From NCBI GenBank assembly GCA_029783825.1, contig JAREIK010000763.1:161026-225025 (forward strand): DNA of 64,000 nucleotides, in the 5' to 3' direction. The notes under the pieces were generated by a model. That model saw only the letters and a program-made list of their open reading frames with translations, was not told where the DNA came from and did not search any database. Source of the DNA: Sapria himalayana. Its lineage: Eukaryota; Streptophyta; Magnoliopsida; Malpighiales; Rafflesiaceae. Shown here piece by piece: positions 1-11,728 of this stretch (its first letter is position 1; each line of letters opens with the position of its first letter). A program made the translations under genes and the position numbers.

Positions 1-115
1 TTACTTTGTTCTGATCTATTATAAGTCAAACTTGTTTTTTTTCTATTTGCCATTGGATCCCAAAGGTACAAGAACATATAACAAAAAATAATTGTCTTTG
101 ACTATATGTATAACT
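1..115. other. Unassigned flank, no gene seen
   Basis: AT-rich single-copy-looking sequence before the satellite. I see no open frame, RNA gene or terminal repeat here. It may be the 5' part of CACTA copy 1 or true flank; the window edge prevents a decision. Confidence 0.4.
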
Positions 116-1150
116 ATAAAATATTATACATAACTATATTTAAAAATATAATTAACATATATTTAATATACATTTTTATATAATAATATATATAATATGT
201 ATTTTACCATATATAAAAGTATATAAAAATAGGTATTTTACCATATAAAAGACCGCATTTACTATATTTAAAAATATATTTTACCATATATATACTTATA
301 GATAACTATATGTATACATATATAAAATTATATAAAAAATATAAATACCTACATGTATAAATATAAGTATAACTATATGTGTAACTATATGTATAACCAT
401 AATTAATTATATTTATAATTATATGTATAATAACATACAACTTTATGTTTAACTACATGTGTATAACTATATATAAATATATGTATTATTATGTAACACT
501 ATATAATTAAATATAACTATATTTGTAACAATGAATACATATATGTAAATCATATATTTATTTATAACTTTATATATTTATGTATACCTATTTGTATGAA
601 TATATCTATATATAACTATATGTTTAACTTTATAAAAATATTTATAGCTATATATACTATATGTATAATAACATATAACTATAAATAATTATATCTTATT
701 ATATGTATAATTATTAAACTTTATACATAACTATATTTAAATATATAATTTGCAACTTATATTTAAAATGCATTTGTATATATTAGTATATAAAAAGGTA
801 TTTTACTATATATATACCAATACATAACTATATGTATTAATATATAAAAATATATGAATAAATATATATACCTACATGTATAAATATAAGTATAACTATA
901 TGTGTAACTATATGTATAACCACATGTAACTATATTTATAATTACATGTATAATAACATACAATATAATGTTTAATTTTATGTTTATAACTCTATATAAA
1001 TATTTGTAAAACTAAATAATACTTTATATAATTAAATATTACTATATTTTTAACTATATATATATATATATATGTATACATATATGTAAATCTATATATT
1101 TGTTTATAACTTAGTATATATTTATGTATAACAAAATATAACTACTCATA

Positions 1151-1211
<61 letters not shown>

Positions 1212-1890
1212 CTAAATGTTTAATAATATATAATTTTTTACATCTATAAATATTATATTTATAATAAAATATCACTATAAATAATTCTATCTTACTATAT
1301 GAATAACTATAAAAACTTTATACATAACTATATTTAAATATATAATTAAAAACATATATTTAATATACATGTTTATATATTAGTATAAAAAATGTATTTT
1401 AGTATATCCATACCTATACATAACTATATGTATAAATATATGAAATTATATGAAGAAATATATATACATGTATAAATATAAATTTAACTATACCTATACC
1501 TATATGTATAACCACATGTAATTATATTTATAATTATATGTTTAAAAACATACAACATACTGTTTAACTATATGTGTATAACTATATATAAATATTTGTA
1601 CAACTATAAAAAACTCTGTATATATAAATATAACTTTATTTTTAATTATGTATACATATATGTATACATATTTGTAAATCTATATAATTTTTTATAACTA
1701 CTTAGTATACATTATTTTTAATTATGTATACATATATGTATATATAATGTTTGTAACTTTGTATACATTTATGTATATCTACTTATAACTACTTGTATGC
1801 ATCTAACTATATATAACTATATGTTTAACTATATGTAACTATTTATAACTACATTTACTATATGTATACTAACATATAATTATATATGGG
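116..1890. repeat. AT-rich satellite, about 3 tandem units of 0.52-0.6 kb
   Basis: The sequence is built from short motifs such as TATAACTATATGTATAAC and repeats at a larger scale. The landmark TACATAACTATATTTAAA recurs near 125, 722 and 1320, and the landmark ACATGTATAAATATAA recurs near 352, 876 and 1469. Unit 1 carries an internal ATTTTACCATATA duplication, and unit 2 is lengthened by a pure (AT)n run at about 1157-1210. A fragment in reverse orientation lies at 38581-38960. The short minus-strand open frame at 763-963 reads only repeat and is not a gene. Confidence 0.8.
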
Positions 1891-2153
1891 ATAATACTAA
1901 TTTGTTGCATTAACTTGAAATTAAATGGCAAAAGATATAATATCAACAATTTGTAAGCACATAGCATGAGAGTGTCAGTTGGTGAGGCTCATATATGGTA
2001 TAATACAAATAAGGGCCATATTCTTACATAATCTCATCCCTTGGGCCTTAGGCTCATATATGAAGTTATGTATGACAAAAGATGTAATATTTGATAGGTT
2101 TGTACTGAAGAAATTTTTTTTTATGTAATTTCTCATTCTAACACTGCATTTCA
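1891..2153. other. Spacer between satellite and CT tract
   Basis: Ordinary AT-rich sequence with no supported gene. GGCTCATATATG occurs twice, near 1985 and 2051, as a short direct repeat. It probably belongs to the 5' region of CACTA copy 1, but no CACTACAAG terminus is visible on this side. Confidence 0.4.
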
Positions 2154-2510
2154 ATGTCTCTCTCTCCCTCTCTAATTCTTTCTGTGTTACTCTCCTCCTC
2201 TTTTTCTTTCTGTGTCACACTCCCTCTCTTGTTATTTTCTCTCGCTGTCCTTTCATGCTTGTTCTCTTTCTCTCTCGCCCTCTCTCTCCCTCTCTATCTC
2301 TCCCCCCCTCTCTCTCTCCCACTCTCCCACTCTCCCTCTCTCCCTTTCGCCATTTCTTACTCCCTCTTTCTCCCCCTTTCTACCTTTTTCTCTCTCTGTC
2401 CCCTTTCTCTCTCTCTCTCTCTCTCCATCTCTCCATTTCTCTGTCCCTCTCTCCCATTCCACCTTCTCTCTCTCTCTCTCTCTCTCTCCCCCTCTCCTCC
2501 TTCAAACTTT
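2154..2510 (+). repeat. Polypyrimidine (CT-rich) tract
   Basis: About 350 nt of nearly pure pyrimidine on the + strand, mostly (TC)n and (CCCTCTCT)n variants, so the opposite strand is purine-only. All three + frames and the opposite strand are open for this reason; the Ser/Leu-rich or Arg/Glu-rich translations are artefacts. It lies directly upstream of the TNP2-like gene of CACTA copy 1 and has no counterpart at the matching position (about 37200) of copy 2. Confidence 0.85.
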
Positions 2511-2788
2511 AAATATCTTTCTTTTTTTGCTTTCCTTTCTTGTGCATTATCATATTTTTCTCCTTTTATCTAGTATTACCATGATCTCTATTAATCTTTA
2601 TCGTGCTAAAAATTGCTTTATCTATTCATGTAGATTCTACAAACATATTGGCTTTATATTCACAATATTTAATTTTTAAATATTCAATATAAATAATTTT
2701 ATTTAATTATTAGTATATTTTAAAGTAATAAAATGTTTAATTCAAAATAATTATTGAGCATTATTTTTTGTAAATAAAATAGGGCAAA

Positions 2789-5700
2789 ATGAGTTTAGAT
2801 CGTCAGTGGATGTAGAGTAGGTTTATGAATACAATTTTGAATAAAGATTTTTTGAGTGGATGGAGAAAAAATTAAGTGTCCATGTAATCATCACAAGTGT
2901 CAAAATATCCCGTTTGGTGATGCAAACACTTTAAGATACCATTTGGCTAAATATGCATTTTTGCCAAATTATTTTGTATGGATTTATCATGGAGAAAGTA
3001 CAATGGCTCTGAACATTGACCAAAATGAGGTTACTGAATCATTTGATTGTGGTGAAGAATCATCAAACACATACCATAGAATGATCACGGAAGCTATCTA
3101 TGCTGCCTTCAATATAGATTACATGGATGAACCACTTAATCCTGAAGCTCAGAAATTTTATGAAATGCTTAATGTTGTAGATACAAAGTTGTGGCCTAGT
3201 TTTAAAATACATTCAAAATTGTCACTTGTGGCTCGACTTATGAGCATTAAGTCAAAAAATCATATGTCCGAGAAATAATTTGATCACGTGACAAAACTGA
3301 TGAAGAAGATTATTCCGGATAATAATTTGATCACTAACAACTTATACAACACTAAGAAGTTACTATGAGGATTGGATCTACCAGTTGAAAAAATTGATTG
3401 TTGTTTCAATGGATGTATGTTATATATGGGTGGTGATAGTGATTTAATTAGCTATAAGGCTTTTGATCATTTTCGATTTAAGAATGTATCTCGTGTTGTG
3501 CATACGTGACAAAAATTGAAAGTTGCATTTAAAATGTATTATTTTTTATTTATTTCTCGATTATACAGATTATATGCATCAAATGCTACAGCAAATGATA
3601 TGAGGTGGCATTCTGAGCATGAGGTGGAAGTAGGGGCAATGCATCATTCATCAGATTCACTTGCTTGGAAGCATTTTAATCATATACATCAATATTTTCC
3701 AGCTGAAAGCCGAAATATGAGATTGAATCTGTACACAGATAGATTTCAGCCATTTGGGCAATTTGGACAACAGTATTCAACATGATTAGTGATCATGCCA
3801 CATTATAACTTGCCTCCGTAGTTGTGTATGAAGGAGAAATATATGTTTTTGTCAATCTTGGTTGCAGGGCCAAAAAATCTGAAAGACATGCTGGATGTTT
3901 TCTTATAGCCTCTTATTGTAGAGTTAAATCATTTGTGGGATGTTAGTGTGAATACATATGATACCTCAAAGAAGAAAAATTTTATTATGTTGGCGACCCA
4001 TATGTGGATGGTAAGTTACGTTCCTACCTATTCAATGTTGTCTGGCTGGAGTACTGTAGGACAATTCACATGCCCATATTGCATGGAAAATTCTGATGTA
4101 TTTACCCTCAAATTTAGTGGTGAACAGTCATGGTTTGATAACCATCATAAGTTTCTACCTACGAATCATCCAATTCGAATAAATAAAACTACATTTTGAA
4201 AAAATAAAACAGTGATGATAGTTGCACCAGCAGTTCGTTCACGAGATGATATTACGATAGAGATTCAAAGTTTGGGTTTGAAGAAGGTAACTAAAAAGGA
4301 TGCTACTAGAAGTAATGGACCAATAGGCAAAATATTTGCTTGGAGGAAACGTAGTATATTTTAGGATTTGTCCTATTGAAAGTCCAATTTAATTCATCAT
4401 AACATAGATGTAATGTATATTAAAAAAAAAGCGTTTGATAATGTTTTCAACACTATCCTTAATGTAGACAAAAAGACAAAAAACACTTTAAATTCAAGAC
4501 ATAGCTGAATGATTACTATTGGCATCCTAAATTGAAACTGAATGAGGCAACAGGAAAAGTTTCTAAAGCTTGCTACACACTTGATAAGAAAGCAATACAT
4601 ATATTATGTGAATGGGTTAAAAATATGAAATTTCCTGATGGATATGGGTCAAATATGTGTAGATGCGTGGATATGAAGAATCTTAAGTTATTTGAAATGA
4701 AAAGTCATGACTGTCATGTATTTATGTAGAGATTAATACTAATTGTATTTTATGAATTACTTCCCCTAAGTATTTGAGAGGTCCTTACAGAACATAGTTT
4801 GTTTTTCAAATAGCTATCTACAACCACAATCAAAATAGATGACAAGGTGAGGCTGGAGAATAACATTCCACTTATTATTTGTAAGCTTGAATGGATATTC
4901 CCACATGGTTTTTTTGACTCAATAGAGCATTTACCGGTCCATTTGGCATATGAATCAAGAATAGTAGGGCCAGTGCAATACAGGTGGATGTATCCTTTTG
5001 AGAGGTAAATACATATAATTTGATATGTTTTATTATTTCATACATAAAGAATATTGTAATTTTATATAATTGAAACCTAATATTGTGGCTGTAGGTATAT
5101 TCGTTAGTTGAAATTGAATGTTAGAAACAAGGAAAAAGTTGAAGGTTCAATTTGCAATGCATATTTAGTAGAAGAACCATCATCATTTTGTTCTTATTAT
5201 TTTGAGGATCATGTCAATTCAAAGAATAGAAGTGTACCTCGGAATGATGAAGGTCATGTGATGGTAAAAGATGATTCTATGGACAAACTATCTATCTTCA
5301 AGCACCCTGGAAGAGCATTTGGAAGAGTAATGAAAAGATGTATGACAGATGAAGAGTACAAAGCAACTCAGAGTTATGTTTTACTATATTACGAAGAGAT
5401 TGCACCATATATTGCATATGTATACCCAAAATTGTTGCAGGTTTAATCATATTTTAATTTTATCTTTTAAAGGAATTATTAAAATTTAATATACTTTTTT
5501 CTTTCTCTTTTTATATTTGTGTAGTATTTATGTTGAGTAGTTAAAATATAGGTAACCAACAATTTCTAGCAATGATGTCGATTATATGCTAGAAACTACA
5601 TTTACGAATTGGTTCAAAAATTATGTGAGAATTATTAAGTTTTAAATTTTTGAATTATTTAATTAATTAATATCTTTTATTTGTTAATATCATTTTTTTT

Positions 5701-6444
5701 AATTTATGTCACGGGAAATTGATCCTTCAAATGGAGATTCAAATATTTTGATTTGGAATCTATGTAATGTCCCGTTTAGATATGTGACACCCTATCCTAG
5801 GTATTTTGTCAATGGATATGAATTTCACACAGTTGGGCATGGTTCTTCTAAAACAACAATGAATAGTGGTGTATGTATTTAAAGTTCATGTTATAGTACA
5901 GATGAGATTGATTATTATGATCAACTCAAAGAAGTTATTGAGTTGGAGAATCCTTGACTCGAAAATAATATGATTGTATTATTAAAGTTTGAGTGGTTTG
6001 ATCCTACACGAAATGTGGGCACTAGATTCATTCGGATTATAAACTAGTCGATGTTAACCATAAACATAGTTATAATTGATATGGGCCATTTATTATGGTA
6101 GTTCAAGCCGCTCAATTATATTATTGTACATATCCGAGTTTATCCCGTGATAAGAGTAATTGGTGGGTGATTTGTAAAATCAAATTCGATCAAATTTTGA
6201 AGTACCAACATCTCAACAAAGAAGTATAGACTTACATATTGCACAAACATTCAAGGAAGATGACATAAATAATATTGAGCCTATGCATGTAGATGAAGAA
6301 CCAGAAAATTTATGTGACTCAAATGATGGCCTAATAAAAATTGAAGAAGATCAATTTCTATCTGAAGATGAGTTCGAACTTCTATCGGAATCAAAGGAAA
6401 TATCAGAAGAACTATTGGAGGATGTTAGTAATGCTGATAATTAA
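2789..6444 (+). pseudogene. TNP2-like CACTA transposase, broken
   Basis: In the CACTA family this gene encodes the transposase that cuts at the terminal repeats in the nucleus. Domains in order: a transposase-associated domain (MSLDRQWM at 2789, then after a deletion MDGEKIKCPCNHHKC at 2856); the Transposase_21 core (3400-4200; TDRFQPFG where the family has TDGFxPFG, and FTCPYCMEN near 4068); DUF4218 (4530-5440; DGYGSNMCRCVDMKN, then KLEWIFPHGFFDSIEHLPVH and YRWMYPFER); and DUF4216 (about 5700-6130; FEWFDPTRNVGTRF). The acidic C-terminus ends in TAA at 6442. Introns are likely at 5005-5094 and 5441-5524. Several stops (for example at 2813, 3276 and 3783) and frameshifts make it non-functional. 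Copy 2 shows that residues were deleted between 2840 and 2856. Confidence 0.88.
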
Positions 6445-6583
6445 ACTATTATAATTTTATTATAATATTAATCTATCAAAGACTACTATATTTTGTTGAA
6501 ATCTATTGGTATGTTTTATTCTAAAATACATGCTTGTTCATCATATATGTATTATTTGTTCTATGTCTTATTTTGTATAGTAG

Positions 6584-8532
6584 ATGGTGCCTAAAGGACT
6601 CAGTCATGGTGGAGGGAGACCTGGACGTAGAAATGAACCAAATTCATCTAGTATGTTAAATCATGTTGTAAAATCAGTATCATCTCATACCCACCATATC
6701 CATACTTCAACATCACAATCAACATCTCTATTTATATCACGATCACCATCATTGAGACCACTATTATCACCTTTATCAGGTATAGGCTCACCACCCATTG
6801 TGCTTCATGCACACACTTTTGATCCATCTCTATCTTCTATATCACATTTTACACTGATAGTTCTCCCATTTACAAAACCAATGACATCATCAAATGTCGT
6901 GTATTCCTCTGCTGTCAGTGTAAAGTTAGTTATTGAGATTGTGGATTGTAGGTAAAAGAAATATGTAAATATAACTTGATAAAAAAATTTCGATGTTACT
7001 ATTAGTGGTTTTTTTATATTGTTATGATTTGCTTGTTTTCAATGTTATTTATTTGATTGTACAGTTTTATTCCATCTCACAAGCATTCGACTATAATTAC
7101 AAAGTCTTTAAAGAAAATGGTGGATTCTAAAGCATTCTCCTGGAAGAAAGTTTCCGAATAAACAAAAGAGTCTTATTTTAATGAATTTCAGGTAAAAATA
7201 ACAAAACAAATGCTTTGAAAATTAATTATCTAATTACTTAACTATTATGTTTGTTATTACTCAAGTAGTAAATAATTATGTTCTTGTTGTTAATATAAAT
7301 TCTTTTGTGATTTTTCTATATATAGAATCAGTGCACATGGGCACTCAAATTTGATGGAAAGATAAAGTTAATTATGGGAGAGCAAAGCTACTCAATGGTA
7401 TTTAGATTTTGTTCATAAATTAAAGAATATAAAAGAAAGGAATGATTTTATATCCGAGGATGACTAGCCCGAGTGGCTTAAGTTTTGGGAGGAGCCACAT
7501 GTGAATAAAAAATCAGATATTCCTAGCAGAAATTGACGAAGAGAGGTAGCTGGACTAGGTACAGGAATATGTCGACACACATGAGAGTCAAATTCGAGCA
7601 TTGAGCATGTTTGAGATTTGGTACAATTTTCAAATTTTAAACATTTATATATTTAGTCGTTGTCCTAATTGTCTAATAAATCAAATCTCTGCATTGTTTT
7701 ATTTATTTTGGTAAATTTTTTGATCATTTGTTTTTTTATGACTTAATAAAAACATATTCTAGGCTGGAGAATTGGGCGGAGATCCCAATTTTTATGAGAT
7801 TTTTAGGAAGATGCATGTGAAGAAAGTAGATGATCAGTTTGTTGACAACAAGTCTCAGATGATTACTATAAGAATTTGTTATATTAATAAAATTTCATAA
7901 TACTATAGTACATTTTGAAAATAGTTTGGAATAGAAAATATTTATTTTATTTTATGTATATCTAAAATAGAATTTTTTTTATTTTATCTCAGGAACTAAT
8001 GGAGGAATGTATGATAGCTGCTCATCAACAAGTTGGGGGTTCAATGAATCTTTAACTTATTGACTATGGTCCTATTTATTTGGAGACCATAGGAGGTCAT
8101 AAGAAGTAGTGAGTGTATGACATCGGCTCGAAGGGAGTGGCATTTTGTTGTAGTAGTCGTGCTTCTAATTCATCTGTCTAAGCAATGGTGGATGAGGCAG
8201 TCGAACAATAAGCAATGGAAACAAATGAACATATTGTAGTTATGGAGACCAAAATGAAAAAGAAGGATGAACAGAAATCTCATTTAAAGAAAGAAATATA
8301 TGAAATTAAAGAACAGAAAGATGTGTAGTATACTAATTTGATGAAAGAAATGCAAGAAATTAAAGAAATGAATGATGAGATGAAAGAAATTAAGAATGTA
8401 ATGCAACAACAGATGTCCTATATGGAGTCACAGTTAGTGGCATTGCCGCAATAGATAACATTCCAAGATCCAACTGTGAAACCTTGTAGGAGAGGCTAGC
8501 ATCCCTACTAATTATGAGGATGATTTCGTATG
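6584..8532 (+). pseudogene. Second CACTA gene, Transposase_24 type, broken
   Basis: This is the plant CACTA second gene (PF03004-like), thought to encode a DNA-binding accessory protein of the TnpA class. The first exon (6584-6955) starts MVPKGLSHGGGRPGRRN and has a Ser/Thr/Pro-rich stretch. Further exons follow probable introns: 7065-7192, 7325-7620 (CTWALKFDGKIKL; KKSDIPSRN, matching the family pattern of a lysine/asparagine-rich motif followed by HTTGS), 7763-7860 (FYEIFRKMHVKKVDDQFVD) and 7993-8532 (YGPIYLETIGGHKK). The last exon ends in a Lys/Glu-rich coiled coil (8255-8420) followed by MQQQMSYMESQ. In-frame stops lie at about 7467, 8055, 8107 and 8326. It sits 140 nt after gene 1 on the same strand. 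Confidence 0.82.
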
Positions 8533-9354
8533 AGAATTATTTTTGATTGTTATTGATTTGCGTCTATGAGCAGCAAATAATTATGATAATTTTTTCTAGG
8601 TTTTAATTTTTTTATTCTGGTTTTGTTCTTTGCTTTGCCGATTATGTGAGACTCACGAAAAATTTGGATTCAAAGTATTCAGACATTGCCACAGACCTTC
8701 CAATGCATGGGTTTCATATTTACCAATTTCAGCTCGATCAAAAGGAGGCTTAGCTTCTATTATTTTCATTATTCCTAAAACATTTTATTTTTTGCACTCT
8801 CTTTCTTTCTAAACATCATTGCTGGACATGTTTTAGAATTTTTTTTGAAGCTGTATGACTATGAACTTTAATTTGTGTTTGTTCATGTCTAGAATAATTA
8901 TTTTTATATATCTGTGAATATGTTTGTGTGTCCCCAAATTTTTTGGGTAAAGTTTTAGCCTATTATAGGTATGTAAAAGCCTTGGCTTGTCCTCCATGGT
9001 GCTGAGAACAACACCTTAGCTTCTGAAGCTGTGAATGAACCAAAAAATTAATTCCATGCAAACGAAAGTTTTTCTTGACACTCTTATTTTGTGTAGATAT
9101 GCGTCGTCGCAGTTCAGATCTGAGACTACTTGTTATCGGTTATTGGTTTGTAAATGTAATATGTTATGCTCCATGTGCAGGTGTAACAATGGTCTCTATC
9201 TGTGTGGAGTACCGGAGAAAAAACAACTAAAAATGCTGACCATGCCCGAGAGACCTATATGCGTGTTTTTTAAATCCTAGATTATTTTCTTCTATTGTCT
9301 TTGATGGTATGTGTATTTGCATTAAAGTACAAGTGTGTGTGTCATCCAAGGCTA
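8533..9354 (+). other. 3' non-coding part of CACTA copy 1, shared with copy 2
   Basis: No convincing gene. The open frames at 8630-8812 and 9035-9280 resemble no family I know. The stretch 8600-8930 aligns by eye with the reverse complement of 31080-30670 in copy 2, for example TAAACATCATTGCTGGACAT against TAAACATCATTCCTGGCCAT, with indels that would break any frame. It is therefore conserved transposon sequence, probably 3' UTR. The part from 8930 to 9354 has no partner that I can see. Confidence 0.6.
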
Positions 9355-9380
9355 TGTGAGTATATATACGCACATATAAT

Positions 9381-9675
9381 ACTGTAGTATATACGTACAT
9401 ATATACTTGGTATAAATGTTCGTATATACCAAGTGTATATCTACGTATATACTGAGTATATAAGTATATATATACTGAGTATATATGTTCGTATATACTG
9501 AATATATTTGTATGTATATACTTAGTAGATACGTACATATATACTGTAGTATATATGTACTTATATACTCAGTATATATGTACTTTTATACTATAGTATA
9601 TATGTACGTATGTACCGAGTATATTTGTACATATATACTGAGTATATTTGTACTCGGTATATATGTACACATAAT
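9381..9675. repeat. Minisatellite, 23-24 bp unit, about 13 copies
   Basis: Units begin ACTGAGTATAT or ACTGTAGTATAT and continue ATGTACATATAT. Starts can be placed near 9381, 9405, 9428, 9451 and so on to 9652. A degenerate extra unit precedes the run (about 9355) and another follows it (about 9706-9756). The consensus contains the perfect 16-nt palindrome ATATATGTACATATAT, so each unit can fold on itself. Open frames on both strands here (9227-9538, 9485-9730, 9610-9795) are read-throughs of this repeat. Confidence 0.88.
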
Positions 9676-9756
9676 ACGGTTGTTTTTATTTACATATATT
9701 TCAATAATATATGTACGAGTAAAATGCTAGTATATATGTACATATATACTGAAGTA

Positions 9757-10204
9757 TTATATATTTATCAAAACATAACTTTTTTTTTATTTTGATTTGA
9801 TTGAGTGGTTAAAATTTCTTACATATATGGTACCACATTGTTCCCCATACAAAGCTTGTATAAGTGAAGAGATTTTTCACTAGACATGACGTGCCGTGAC
9901 TCGGACAGCTTTGTCGTAGTAGAAAAATGATGATCAGAGGAGCAGAGGGAGAGAAATCAATGTAAATGCATGGATATATTATACTTTATACACTGTCAGT
10001 AGATACATTGAAGAATAAGATATAATATAATTTTTGTTATTTTTTTATTTTAATTATGTAATATATTGTATTAGTATAAGTTATTAAATGATTTAATTTT
10101 TTGTTAATTATTAATTATCAGTTATAGTTTATATTTGTATTCAATTTAATATAAAAATATTAAATTATTTAATTAAAAAATTTTAAAATAAATTAAATTC
10201 TGAA
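9757..10204. other. AT-rich spacer in CACTA copy 1
   Basis: No gene, tandem repeat or RNA gene recognised. From about 10080 the sequence becomes similar to the region just before the subterminal repeats of the third CACTA piece (28980-29080), so this is ordinary element sequence. Confidence 0.5.
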
Positions 10205-10664
10205 AATAGTTATGAAATTAAAATAGCTAAGGAAAATTCCATACCTAATTTAGCAAATTTCCCGAGCTAATTTAGCAAATTGCCCTATCTAATTTAGCTA
10301 GGGATATCTTTATTTTAGCAGGGGATTTTTTCGTCTCTAAATTTATTTTGCTAGGGACTATTTCCATCACTAATATTTATAGACTAGCACTTTAGATTGA
10401 GAAAGATTTAATCATTTTATCCGTTTAGTGATGGAAACTCTCATTTCGCTTGCTGATTTAGCTAGAGATAATATCTTTTTAGCTAGGGATTTTTTCATCA
10501 CTAAATTATTAGCTAGGGACACTTTCCTCACTATATTTAAGCAACGAGCACTTTAGATTGGGAATGGTTCAGTTGTTAATTTGTTGCTATATCCCATTTA
10601 GTGATGGAAAACACCCATTTAGCTTGGGAATTTTGCGTAGCTTTATGAGATTTTTCTTGTAGTG
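10205..10664 (+). repeat. CACTA subterminal repeats and right terminal inverted repeat
   Basis: Variants of TTTAGCTAGGGA recur near 10297, 10348, 10457, 10488 and 10510, alternating with TTTAGTGATGGAAA-type motifs. GCACTTTAGATTG occurs at about 10387 and 10548, so the block also contains a 161-bp direct repeat. The element ends TTTTCTTGTAGTG at 10652-10664. In this superfamily, subterminal motifs are the binding sites of the TnpA-type protein. The same motifs and end occur at 29080-29387. Confidence 0.85.
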
Positions 10665-11640
10665 TATCTATCTATATGTCTATTTATCTATCTATTTATT
10701 TATTTATCTATCTTTCTTTCTATCTATATATAAATCTATCTATCTATCTATCTACCCATCTCTCGTTCAATCTATTTATCTGTAAATCAATCAATCAATC
10801 AATCAATCAATCTATCTATCTATCTATCTATGTATTTTACTATTTATCTTTTAGTCTATCTATCTATGTGGCTTTCTATCTAACTTACTATCTATCTATA
10901 TATCTATTTTTATATCTATTTAGCTATTTATCTATCTATATATCTATCTATCTATCTATTTATTGATTTGTCTTTCTATTTGTCTATCAATCACTATGTC
11001 TATCTATCTATCTATAAAATAATCTATCAATCACTATGTCTATTTATGTGACTATCAATATGTCTATCTATCAGTATATCAATCTATCTATTATTCTATA
11101 TATCAATATTTCTATCAATATGTCTATCAATTAGTCTATCAATCTATTTATCTATCATTCTATCTATCTATTTATCTATCATTCTATCTATCGATCAAAT
11201 GATCTATCATTCATTCATTCAATCATTAATCTATCTATCTTTGTATCTATTGATTTGGCTATCTATCTGTATATATGTATATCTATCTATTTGTCAATCT
11301 GTATATCTGTCTTTCTATCTATTTGTGAATTTGTTTGTTTGTTTGTATTTCTGTGAATCTATCTAATTGTCTATCTATTATTCTATCTATCTATAAATTT
11401 GTATATCAACCTATCTTTCAATTTGTCTATCAATTTATCTATCAATCTATCTATGAATCAATCAATCAATCAATCAATCAATCTATCTTTCTATCTATAT
11501 TTATATCTATATATCTATCAATCAATCTATCAATCTCTTTATCAATAAATTAATCTATTTGTCTATCTATTAGTCTATCTACCTATCTATCTATATATAT
11601 GGTCTTTCAATTTGTCTATCTATCTATCTAACTATCTCTC

Positions 11641-11728
11641 TAACTATCTCTCTATCTTTGTAAGTATCTATATGTCTATCTATCTAACTATCTCTCTATC
11701 TTTGTAAGTATCTATATGTCTATCTATC
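11641..11728 (+). repeat. 44-bp tandem duplication inside the array
   Basis: A block beginning TAACTATCTCTCTATC and containing TTTGTAAGTATCTATATG is repeated exactly, starting at 11641 and again at 11685. The period is a multiple of four, as expected for a slippage or unequal-exchange step that keeps the tetranucleotide register. Confidence 0.85.

Larger units (their letters stand above)
2510..10664 (+). mobile_element. CACTA (En/Spm) DNA transposon, copy 1, decayed
   Basis: Seen: two broken genes of the plant CACTA type in the usual order (TNP2-like, then Transposase_24), then subterminal repeats and a right end TTTTCTTGTAGTG at 10652-10664. The reverse complement of that end, CACTACAAGAAAA, is the classic En/Spm terminal inverted repeat. 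The left terminus is not visible; the start given is where homology with copy 2 begins, and the true end may lie upstream, possibly beyond the satellite. Copy 2 (30371-38960, - strand) matches from about 2500 to 8930. The right end abuts a TATC array without any spacer. Confidence 0.85.

Noticed and set aside
763..963. Minus-strand 66-codon frame in the AT satellite
   Set aside because: It reads Tyr/Thr/Ile repeat from the satellite motif.
2154..2679. Overlapping Ser/Leu/Pro-rich frames of 85-155 codons and an Arg/Glu-rich antisense frame
   Set aside because: They lie in a polypyrimidine tract, where stops cannot occur; no start context, domain or counterpart in the second CACTA copy.
1..2780. 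A left CACTA terminus for copy 1
   Set aside because: I found no CACTACAAG sequence in this stretch or elsewhere on the + strand of the window, so the left end is not annotated.
9381..9675. CRISPR-like appearance of regularly spaced short repeats
   Set aside because: There are no unique spacers, the units are head-to-tail, and the host is a plant nuclear genome.
9227..9795. Tyr/Ile/Val-rich frames on both strands
   Set aside because: They are read-throughs of the 23-24 bp palindromic minisatellite.
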